Assembly: GCA_034508935.3 (NCBI GenBank)
Contig: CM067446.1
Span: 20,363,238 to 20,427,237 of the forward strand
Source of the DNA: Berghia stephanieae
Lineage: Eukaryota > Mollusca > Gastropoda > Nudibranchia > Aeolidiidae
Direction: 5' to 3'
DNA length: 64,000 nt
Notes under the pieces: generated by a model
The model's database searches: none
What the model was told of the DNA's origin: nothing
Seen by the model: only the letters and a program-made list of their open reading frames with translations
Translations under genes and position numbers: made by a program
In this document: piece by piece, positions 44,539-55,023 of the stretch
Layout of the letters: every line of letters starts with the position of its first letter
Position numbering within the stretch: the stretch's first letter is position 1

Positions 44539-45627
44539 TTTGGATTAAACTGAAATATGATAATTATTTATTTCAGTTAAAGTGACAGACCAGTTGATGC
44601 AAATCAATTAAAGCAATGATAAAGTCTGTAAACTTGGAATACTCTCAGATCCCTTCTCACTTGAATACAATCTCTACACCACAGCTGATAGATTTCACTA
44701 TTTTCACTGTTTAATCACTGGGTTAGAGTTAGAGGTGGTTCTTATCCTATTTAGACACTGACCAGGTGTCTAAGGCAAGTGGATATGTTTACAGAGTCTG
44801 GATGTAAAGAGTTCAGAGAAACATCCAATATATAGGGGGTTTAGGAGCGTGTAAAGCTGGAAAATAGTTTCTGTGTTTGGTGAGTAGAAACACTTTTACA
44901 TGGCTGCCTAAGCTTTGACTTTGATCATCTAAATAAAGACAGATGATACTGACTGTTACTGTTACCTTTTGTTTAGAAAAGCACAGTGAGATTGTTAAGC
45001 AACAATCTTGGCGCCAATTATTTGTATATTATTCACAGAAATAGTATTGTTGATGTCAAATATTGGAAAGTATTTAAATAGACATGCAAATAATTTAGCT
45101 CACATGCAGGTTGATGAATTCCAATCTTAGTTGAGACATCAGTGCGGGAGTGAAAACCATGACCCCAATAATGGTTCACCAGGCTAATTCTTTGAAGTGA
45201 ATTGATTAAGCCCTCATGCACTTTCAAGTAAAATTATTGAATTGTACTCACCAATTTTGCTCCATTTTGTTGAATAGAAATCACAATTGCACAATTTTAT
45301 TGGCAAAAATAAACGAAAGTTGAGCTCGAAGTCTCGATGAAAAAATTGAGCTGAGCTGAGATCTTAATTTCGCCAATTCAAAAATAATTGCCGACCCCTA
45401 TAAACGGCTTTCCTCTCTGGTTTAAGCAATGAAAAAACACAACTAAACCAGGGGAACTCAATTCAAGGCGCTACACTTACAACACAATCAGATGAAACAA
45501 GTTTTTAGATTCATAATTCTGATTTGTTTACAAGAACTCTTTACCTTGAAGAAGTCAATTCCCGTGCACTGAGTGCTACCATACACTTTAAAAATGGCAG
45601 GGTTCGGAAATTAGTCGCAGCGCCAAT
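44539..45627 (-). other. 5' leader of element 1
   Basis: About 1.1 kb between the 5' LTR and gag, without a long ORF. It is expected to hold primer binding at its LTR-proximal edge and packaging signals. Confidence 0.7.
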
Positions 45628-46090
45628 TGTCGTGAACGGATTTCCCAATCTCGTTCACGATGTAAAAAATAAGGAAAAAGTTTAGAAAAAGTCTCCACCG
45701 AAGTGGGCGTTCTCCATATATGTAAAGGACATATATGGGCGGTTAAAAACTGCTCTAGAGCACTTCGGGAATCGTCCCGGTCTAGCCTGATTTTTATAAC
45801 ATACCAAAAGTATGGCGGATCGGATCTTAGTAGCAGATACAACGATGGGCGAAGATAGTTGATATGTCTATTTCAAATAAGGCTGTAGATAGTCGAGAGA
45901 AAGAATGAAAGGTGTCGCGAGCTTTTAAAGGGTAGAAATGATGACGTCACGTTTACGCGGGAGACAGCGAACGAACACCACATGAAGATTACTCACAACA
46001 GCTCGATCGAGACACTGACAGTCATGACATGACAAACACTCACAACAACAACAACAACAACAACAACCTATCACAATAATCTTCCCCACA
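45628..46090 (-). repeat. 5' LTR of element 1 (463 bp)
   Basis: Identical by eye to 35987-36449. The CRE-type TGACGTCA is at 45942-45949. In element orientation this copy would drive transcription. Confidence 0.95.
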
Positions 46091-46094
46091 ACAG

Positions 46095-46769
46095 GTTAGC
46101 TACACACACAAACTAGAGGTAATTGAAAAAATCGGAATGGTGAATGTGGCTAGATGTGGATGGAAATCATATCAATAGTAACAATCAAAGAGTGGAGGAT
46201 TGTGATTGAATTGTCAATGACAATGACAATGTCGTCATGACTAACCAGCCCAGCCAACAATCAACTACTGGCTACTGGTACGGCTGCGGCTATTCAAACT
46301 AAACTCAAGTCTGAATAGTCTCTCATGGCTTTATTTGGACTCAAATTCCAATGCTCATGTGCAATAAACATACTATTAGTTCATTTGGACCGGACTCCCA
46401 TGGCAGTGTGGTGTCGGTGTGGTTGCCTTTTATTTGTATTTTTATTGTTTTTCTTTGTTTTGTTTTGAGTTTGTTTGTATTTTAACTATTAATAATAACA
46501 TAAAATTGATCCAACTGAAAATGACAATTGAAGTGACTATAAACCCTCTTATTTTGACGAGAAGGAGAAAATCAATAGATCAATTAATTGGAAGTCCAAT
46601 TAAAGAATAAAAAGAAAGGAGTTACATCTCTTCGAAAGGAACAAAAGTCAGTCAAAGTAACTGTGGTCTAAAGGAAAAGCTTTTTTTACAACATAACACA
46701 ATGTCCAAATAAGATCAAGACAAAGAAAAAACATTGTGCACCAATCCTTTCCACTATTAATAATAACAT
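46095..46769. other. Segment between the two LTR elements, with one arm of a tandem duplication
   Basis: 46626-46753 is repeated, with about two or three changes, at 54605-54733 on the far side of element 2. The words ATTAATAATAACATAAAATT at 46487-46506 reproduce the junction that element 2 interrupts. A segment at about 46310-46350 (AAGTCTGAATAGTCTC and GGACTCAAATTCC) recurs inverted at about 54787-54835. No gene was seen. Confidence 0.7.
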
Positions 46770-47514
46770 TGTCATTGTCTCAAGTGAGTAAAGAGCTACT
46801 CGACTATGCATAAAGATATATGTAGAATGAGGCCCCAGAATTTACTAGTTACTATAAATGAAAAACAATTAACGATTTGTTTACAATGAAATAAAAATGA
46901 TGATGAAATTTAATTAAAAGAGATAAACAGTGATCGTGGCAGTTACAAATAGAGATATGAATATTTTACGTAACTTATAATAATATGTCAGGTTCATAAG
47001 TTTACGTTTCCAGGCAGTTGATGGGCTTGGATGATCTATTCCTCTGATAACAGGATTGGACTCGTAAAATTCCACTTCCAGGCAACTGGTAAGGAGTTAT
47101 AATGTAGTACAGCGGGCTTGGGTTTGATCCTTGAAGATTATACAATCAAAGTTAAAAGCTCCGGCGTCTTAATGGTGTAGATATAATATCTACAAAGTCC
47201 CAAAAGATAAAAATCTTACAATATATATATAGGAATAGAGTGACTGGCCGTCCGGCATAGATTGTGGAGAGAAAGTGAGTGTCGAATGTTAGACCTATCA
47301 GCTTTTATAATAAGTGGCTACGTGACAGAATGTAGAACGAAAAGTATTCACTAATTAGAAATTAATTCGAGGGAAGGCTATAAAAGGAAAGACGATCTAA
47401 TATTAGAAGGTAAAGTTTATCTAAGCCTACCGAAATATAACTGGAGTGAGATGAATTCAGTTCTTAATAAAATAAAATTTAATAAGATAATTGTGAACAA
47501 TCTTTACTGTGACA
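46770..47514 (-). repeat. 3' LTR of element 2 (745 bp)
   Basis: Pairs with 53848-54592. TG...CA ends with a short TGTCA/TGACA inversion. Confidence 0.95.
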
Positions 47515-48104
47515 CCCCCCACCCACGTTTAAAATATACTCTTTAACCATTATGGGAAAGATAGATTTTACAAACGGAAGTAAATTTACTATCATGATAC
47601 TCTAGCATTAATCCATTGTTATGATTTGTGCTACAATTAAATTATTTATTAACTAGACATGGAAATGTTTATATTAACGTAGGTATATGAATGGGTGACA
47701 ATAACAATGAAAGATTGTGATTACAAATCATTGTGATAAACAATATGATGGCAATGTGATTACAAATCATTGTGATAAACAATAATGATGGCAATGAAGC
47801 ATGATTAAAGTCGATGATATGAAGGTAATTTACTAAATGAAATGAATGAAAATGTAAATGAAATATTGACATTTCAATTATTAATCATAAATGAGTTAAA
47901 ATTCATAACAATAATAGATAAAGAGAAGATTTCCCAAATCATGAATGGGTATGGTATATATATCCAAACAATACTCAATGTTACATTAAGTTGGGTCATC
48001 ATGTTTACAAATAAAATTATCGAATTTGTGCGTTCTGATTTGGCATAGTTTGCGAGGTAACTAACAGTATGCATGGGAGGTTAAGTTATACCCTTCTCAC
48101 GTCA

Positions 48105-51100
48105 TTACACTAATCGAGAAAGTAGGTCGGCGTGAATATTTTCACAACCTGGTATGTGAGAGATACTGAAAGTGTAATTTTGCAAAAATAGACTCCACCT
48201 TAGTACTCTACTGTTATTCATTTTGTTATTTCTTATGTACGTGAGTGGTTTATGGTCCGTTTCGACCACAAACTCTTTTAGCAGTAGATATCTGCTGAAT
48301 GTCTTTAAAGCAAAGACGATGGCCAGTCCTTCACGCTCTATTACAGAGTATCGTGATTCTCTGTCCAATAATTTTCTGCTTGCATATAAGCAAGGCATTA
48401 GAGTTCCCTCATGCTCCTGTAATAGTACACCTGCGATGCCCTTATCAGACGCGTCAGTTCTTACAACAAATTCTTTTGATATGTCGGGTAATTTAAGAAT
48501 TGGTTCTGAACAGAGTAATGCCTTTAATTGGTTAAAGCTATTCTGACACGCTTCTGTCCAAACAATTTTGTTCGGTGACCCATTCTTTGTCAGATTTGTT
48601 AGCGGTGTCGCGATGTGCGCGAAGTTGTAAATGTATTTCCTGTAAAAATTTAGGAGCCCAAGTACTTTGCGTACTTCTTTTTTTGTCTTAGGTGGTTGCA
48701 ATTTTGCGATTTTTGTTTGTTTTTCTGTCTCGGGTGTCTGTGTCCCATGACCAACGGTATGACCGAGAAAATCAATTTCGTAAAATGCAACGCTTGTTTT
48801 TGACGGTTTTGTTGTTAAAGAATTACGTTTTAATGCTTCAAGCACTAATTCTAAGGTTGTCATGTGATCAGTCCATGAGTTTGAGAAAATACATGCGTCG
48901 TCGAAGTATGAGAGTGTAGACGGGATGTCTTTTAATAACATACGCATCATTCTTTGGAATGTCGATGCGGCTGTCGATAATCCAAATGGCATATAGTTAA
49001 ATTCTAACAATCCTAATGGTGATTGAAATGCTGTGTATTTCTTACATGATTCTTTCAGTGGAATCTGCCAGTAACCTCTAGAAAGATCACATTTTGTCAT
49101 GTATTTTGCTTGAGATAAGGCAGCAAATAAATTCTCTTGATTTGGTATTGGTTCTGCATCAAATACTGTTGCTTCATTTAATTTGCGAAAGTCGATACAT
49201 AAGCTTATCGATCCGTCTTTCTTTTTCACTACTACTATTGGTGATGAGTATGGGCTTGAAGAATATCTAACTATTCCTGTATCTAGCATATCCTTAACTT
49301 CCTTTTCAACTTGTTCTCGTGCGTGAAATGGAATAGGATAGTTTTTCACGTTGATAGGGGTGGATGTGGTTAACTTTATGTCGTGTTCCACTAATGTTGT
49401 ATGTCCGGGTGCGTCTGTAAAGACTGACTGGTACTTTTCTAATAATGACCTGATTTCTCGTTTCTGACATTCGTTTAGTTGAGGATTGATTGTGACGTCG
49501 TTAATTGTACTATTTTTAGAGTTACCGTGTTGTGGGGTGTGTTGTAGTTCGACATCATCGCTGTGAGTTTCGATGATTAATCCTACATTTGCAGCTTCAA
49601 CATGGTTAAATATTGGTTGTGATAATCTGTCTCTATCGAAATATTTTTTTAGCATGTTTGCATGGAATGTCTTTGTTGTGTTGTTAATTTGAATCTCGTA
49701 ATTAACACCAGATCGTACTGCTAATACATTGAATGGTCCTTTCCATGTAGCTAAAAGTTTACTCGAGTCATCGGGTAAGAGTATTAGTACTTTGTCACCA
49801 ATCTCAAATTTTCTTGACTTGCTTTTTCTATCGGAGTATTCCTTGTATTTCTCTGCTTTTTTAGTGACGGATTCCTGTGCTAGCTTACATGTATCCTCTA
49901 TTCTGTCTTTCAGGTTTCTTACATATTCGTAAGCAAACATAATTTCGTTATTGTCCTCCTCATTCCCTTTACAAATGTCGGCTACTATATTGATCGGGCC
50001 GCGAGGTGATCGTCCATACATCAACTCAAATGGGAGTAGCCTGTAGATTCTTGGGGTATTTCTCTATATGCAAATAGGATTGCTGGTAAGTATCTGTCCC
50101 AATCATCTGGTTTTTCTGCTGACACTTTTCTTAACATATTCTTTAGAGTGCCATTAAATCTTTCACAAAGACCATTTGCTTGGGGGTGGTAGGGAGTTGT
50201 GAATGAGTGTTGTATTCCCATGAGTTTCATGGTTTCATGCATCATATGTGATGTAAATTGGGGTCCATTGTCCGACAGTATCTCATTTGGTATGCCTATT
50301 CTAGTAAAAATTGTCATCAATGCTTCAGCTATGTGATCCGATGTAGTTGATTTCAATGCTATCGCTTCTGGCCACCTGGTTGCGTAATCGACTAGTGTTA
50401 GTATGTGTGTATGGTTTCTATCTGATTTTGTTAAAGGGCCTATAATGTCAATTGCAACTTTTTGAAAAACTTTTTCAATAACTGGGGTTGTCTCTAATGG
50501 CAATCTCGGTATTCTGCCTTTTGCGACTCTTCTTTGACATGTGTCACAAGATTTCACATATTCTCGGACGTCTTTAGTAATTCCAGGCCATGTGAAATTC
50601 TCGGATATTCTCTTCAATGTGGAAGAGCTCCCAAGATGTCCAGAGGTTATTGAATCGTGCGCTATTCCAAGGATTTTGTTTCTGTAAATACTCGGCGTGA
50701 CCAGTTGTTTAGCTATTTTGTTTCTTTTCCTATGTAACCTGAACAGAATATCTTTTTCAATGATGTATTCAACTTTTGATTTCGTCCCTTTGTTTGCGAT
50801 ATTGAAATATGAAGTTAAAGTCGGGTCCTTTTTCTGTTCTTCAATGAACGTGTTCCTGTCAAATTGTTGTGGTTCTAGAGAAATAGTCATTGGCTTCTCT
50901 GTTGTCTTAGTCATCTTTCTTGTTTCTGCTAGACAAGCTGTTTCTTGGGTTAATGACCATTCTTTTACATCTGTTGGGTTGTCTTTAAGACCTTTTATAT
51001 TGCCAACAATAACATCAGCGACGGGGTTGGGAAGTATACAGCATTCCACTATTCCTGTATAGTATGGGGTTTCTATGTACACATTAGCTGTTTCAAAGGT

Positions 51101-52537
51101 TTCGACTGTGCCACTGAATGTGATGCATTGTACCGTTTTTCCAGTTTTGTCTTCGTCATTGATCAAAGATGCTTTTATTCCTACTGTACTGCATCCTGTG
51201 TCTCTCAATATTTTGCAATCAGTTCCATTAGCTTTGCCTTCACAAAAAAATAGCGATCCTGATTTGTGAGTTTGTGTTAAAAGTGACATACCTTTCACGC
51301 AATACACATTTATATTTTCTCCTGACATTACTCGTGTCTGATTGTTTACACCTGTTTGGAGTGATGCATTTGCAGTTTCTTTTGGATATCCCACGATTTT
51401 GTAACATTTGTCTGCTGTGTGGCCTTTCATTCCACAATATTGACATTTAATTATAGGTTTGTTGGTTTTCTTATACTCAGTATTATTGTCAGTGCTATTT
51501 CTTGTTTTGTTTTGATAGGGTCGGCTATGGTCTCTATTGAACTGTTTGTTCCATGGTTTGTTACTATGGTCATCCTGTTTCACTTGCGTGTTCCGAGTGA
51601 TTGATCGGCTCGTCCTATTTGAGTACTGAACTTTAGGTGTACCTGGACTCTGAGCAGCAGCAGCGTAGTATGGTTCCTTCAATGTTCTGCTAAGGGGTGT
51701 CAATGGATGTGCGCTGTTAAAGTTTTCTGCGTAGATTTTTAATTTGTCCAAGTTTTCTGGCTTTCTTTCTTTAAAGAATGCGACTAAATCTGGGTTGCAA
51801 GCTTGATAGATTCGATTCTTCAGCGTGAGATAGTAAAGGCCTGCAAAGTCGTCTTGTTTTACGTTTGCCAACTCAAGCCACCGATTTAGAAATTGAGTAA
51901 TTCGGTTAACGAATGTATTAAAGTCTTCTCCACTTTCCGGTTTTGCAGTGTGAAACCTTTCCTGGTAACCATCTTCCGTTAATCTAAATCTTTTTAGTAG
52001 AGCGTCTTTAATTTTACCATAATCATCTGCATCTTCAGTTGTTAAGGTATAGAAAACTTTTAGCGGTTCTCCAGATAAGCAGTTAATCAAGGCTGTGGCC
52101 CATTTGCTTTCTGGCCAACGATAACCTTTAGCCTGAACTTCGAATCGGTGTAAGAAGGATTCTAGACAGTCTGAGCGTTCATCGTATGTTGGCATGCGTG
52201 GAAGTTTCACGAAAAATTCATCACTATTATTATGTTTTCTTTCATGACCGGTTTTTGTTTTTTCAATTTCCAGCATCATTTGGGTCCTTTTGGTTTCTTC
52301 TTCTGCTAAAGCTATTTGCCTTTTTAGTTCCCTTTCTTGGGCTCTTTCTTCTCGTTCTTTTTCTTCTCTACGAATTCTTTCTTCGTTTTCTTCTCTACGA
52401 ATTCTTTCTTCATTTTCTTCTCTACGAATTCTTTCTTCTTTTTCTTCTTTTATTTTCTCTTCGCACCATGAAAATATTCTTTCCTGGGGTATTTCTAAGT
52501 CCTTTGCGAGACTTAAGTATCTTTTATATGCTTCCAT
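48105..52537 (-). CDS. gag-pol region of element 2 (gag-PR-IN-RT-RH)
   Basis: From the N-terminus: a highly charged part with tandem EERIRREEN units, then a Gag-like region (FLHRFEVQAKGYRWPESKWA), a CX2CX4HX4C knuckle (CQYCGMKGHTADKC), a protease-like LRDTGCSTVG, an integrase with HHCC (HLGSSSTLKR, CDTCQRR) and DDE core (AIDIIGPLTKSDRNH, SDNGPQF, HPQANGLCERFNGTLKN). Next come RT with KKKDGSISLCIDFRKLN and YFDDACIF, and RNase H with RTDASDKGIAGVL and ETDHKPLTYIRN, ending ADLLSRLV. Integrase before RT is the diagnostic oddity. About one break is present. Confidence 0.92.
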
Positions 52538-53847
52538 GTTTTAATAAATTAGTTACGATATTTTATATATATTATATTGACAGGATACTGTTACTGACTG
52601 TTTTATTTATTTACACTTACTGGAATGAACTGTTCTATTTTTAGAAATCTCTCTCTCTTATTTCAACTTATTATGTATGTTGAATTTGATGCCTTTTATC
52701 GTTATATCTTATAAAGCAATGTGTCAATACAATGCGGAGTTATTATGACTTGTGTCAATAACAATGTGTCAATCGCGTGTACTCTAAACTATGTTACTAC
52801 GAAAAATGTATCACCAATGTGTGTGACTCGTCGTTAGTTTGTGTACAATTATTCGCAATGACGCTAATATACTAGAGTGTGATAACAATAATAGGATGCC
52901 AAAATAATCCCAAGTTATCTATCACTAAATATAACACGACGGCTAGTAGACTCCTTTTATTATTATTTAGTTTTTAAAGACTCACTTTTCAGAACATAAT
53001 ATATAAGTGGTTTTCGGTAACAGTAGTATGCCAAAAATGCATTTAAAACAAATCACTATGCAAAACAAATCACGATGTCTATAGTTACTATGTGATGCCC
53101 AACTCATGTAAAAGAGAATAATGAAGGATATATTTACCAACTCAGTTCGTGGCTGGGACCTCTCTCTTGTTCAATGGTTGTTCAACAATTGTAATTAGGC
53201 ATTGAAGAGTGTTTAACAGTGATGTCTGAAATACAAAACAATAAAATATCGTAAGATTTACAATAGTTACAAAATGTGTTCACAACACTGAGTGATTGGA
53301 TGACAGGTGAATGAATCGTTATGGAATGTAAACATATTGAAAACAATTCATGAATGAGGCAAACAACAAAATGAAATGAGTGATATAATAACAAAGTGGA
53401 CAAGGAATGAATGAATGAATGAAAAACTGAGTGAATAGATGAATGAATGAATGGATAATGTATGAATGAAAGAATGAAGGGAGGAATAAATGTATGAATG
53501 ATTGGATAAATGAGTGAATAAACGGATGAATGGATGAATGAATGAATGAATGAATAAATAAATGAATGAAAAATGAATGAATGAATAATTTATAAATGAA
53601 TAAATGAATGAAGGAATGAATCAATAAAATGCTATTCAATTTGAATGAAAGAATGAATGGATAAATTGCTATTCCATTTAAATGAAGAAATGAAAAAGAA
53701 AAAAAAATGAATCCTGTAAATAGGGAGTTCAATTAAAATATGATCAAGTGGGGCAATTAAGAGTTTTACAATTTAAACTTTAAAGTTAGATGAAATAGAT
53801 ATAAGTAACTAAATAAATTCAATTCTTTATATGTGTCCCCTCCAAAA
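52538..53847 (-). other. 5' leader of element 2 with GAAT repeats
   Basis: A 1.3 kb leader between the 5' LTR and gag. 53405-53660 is a degenerate tetranucleotide tract (GAAT/ATGA). No long ORF with sense. Confidence 0.7.
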
Positions 53848-54592
53848 TGTCATGGTCTCAAGTGAGTAAAGAGCTACTCGACTATGCATAAAGATATATG
53901 TAGAATGAGGCCCCAGAATTTACTAGTTACTATAAATGAAAAACAATTAACGATTTGTTTACAATGAAATAAAAATGATGATGAAATTTAATTAAAAGAG
54001 ATAAACAGTGATCGTGGCAGTTACAAATAGAGATATGAATATTTTACGTAACTTATAATAATATGTCAGGTTCATAAGTTTACGTTTCCAGGCAGTTGAT
54101 GGGCTTGGATGATCTATTCCTCTGATAACAGGATTGGACTCGTAAAATTCCACTTCCAGGCAACTGGTAAGGAGTTATAATGTAGTACAGCGGGCTTGGG
54201 TTTGATCCTTGAAGATTATACAATCAAAGTTAAAAGCTCCGGCGTCTTAATGGTGTAGATATAATATCTACAAAGTCCCAAAAGATAAAAATCTTACAAT
54301 ATATATATAGGAATAGAGTGACTGGCCGTCCGGCATAGATTGTGGAGAGAAAGTGAGTGTCGAATGTTAGACCTATCAGCTTTTATAATAAGTGGCTACG
54401 TGACAGAATGTAGAACGAAAAGTATTCACTAATTAGAAATTAATTCGAGGGAAGGCTATAAAAGGAAAGACGATCTAATATTAGAAGGTAAAGTTTATCT
54501 AAGCCTACCGAAATATAACTGGAGTGAGATGAATTCAGTTCTTAATAAAATAAAATTTAATAAGATAATTGTGAACAATCTTTACTGTGACA
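53848..54592 (-). repeat. 5' LTR of element 2 (745 bp)
   Basis: Same as 46770-47514 apart from perhaps one base close to its outer edge. Confidence 0.95.
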
Positions 54593-54604
54593 AACATAAA
54601 ATTG

Positions 54605-54733
54605 ATCTCTTCGAAAGGAACAAAAGTCAGTCAAAGTAACTGTGGTCTAAAGGAAAAGCTTTTTTTACAACATAACACAATGTCCAAATAAGATCAAGAC
54701 AAAGAAAAATCATTGTGCACCAATCCCTTCCAC
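54605..54733. repeat. Second arm of the tandem duplication
   Basis: Matches 46626-46753 with two or three changes. It is followed by a poly-C run at about 54746-54758. Confidence 0.8.
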
Positions 54734-55023
54734 CCTCTGCCCCAACCCCCCCCCCCCCTCCCTCCCCTCTTTGTGTTTGCACACAATGGAGTTTGAGTCC
54801 GAATAGATACAGGAGACTATTCAGACTCATCTGAATTGCCACTTCGATCAACTACTGGTCATTGAAATTATAGTAAATGAGTGAAAGAATGACAAAACAT
54901 ATATATGTAATTTTTATCATATACCTATTAAAATGATGAGCTCAATTTTAAATTTGACTGTGTTGTGATTCTCTCTTTATCTTTACTTGAACTCCACAGA
55001 TATATAATCCACCTGACAGAGCA

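Larger units (their letters stand above)
35987..46090 (-). mobile_element. LTR retroelement 1: Ty3/gypsy type with PHD finger and TatD ORF
   Basis: A 10.1 kb element on the minus strand. Two 463-bp LTRs (TGTGGGGAAG...CACGACA in element orientation) look identical by eye, and ACAG flanks both sides (35983-35986 and 46091-46094). A primer-binding-like TGGCGCT lies next to the 5' LTR (about 45615-45627) and a polypurine tract AGAAGGGGGAGGAA next to the 3' LTR (36450-36463). Order: leader, gag, pol (protease, RT, RNase H, integrase, PHD finger), then a separate ORF with a TatD-type nuclease domain where an env would lie. Identical LTRs imply recent insertion. The pol region carries about three breaks, while gag and the 3' ORF look whole. 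No env is recognised. Confidence 0.95.
46770..54592 (-). mobile_element. LTR retroelement 2: Gmr1-like (integrase before RT)
   Basis: A 7.8 kb minus-strand element. Its 745-bp LTRs (TGTCACAGT...ATGACA in element orientation) differ by perhaps one base by eye. AACAT flanks both ends (46765-46769 and 54593-54597). A polypurine tract GTGGGTGGGGGG abuts the 3' LTR (47515-47526). A TGGAGGGGACA primer-binding-like site follows the 5' LTR (about 53834-53844). Coding order is gag, protease, integrase, reverse transcriptase, RNase H, i.e. Ty3/gypsy-like domains in Ty1/copia-like order, as described for the Gmr1 group. It is young by its LTRs. It looks whole apart from about one break in the coding region. 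No env. Confidence 0.93.

Noticed and set aside
52186-52644. Plus-strand hydrophobic Phe/Leu-rich ORF
   Set aside because: Antisense shadow of the charged Glu/Arg repeats in gag of element 2.
53319-53732. His/Ile/Phe-rich minus-strand ORF
   Set aside because: Reading of the GAAT tetranucleotide tract.
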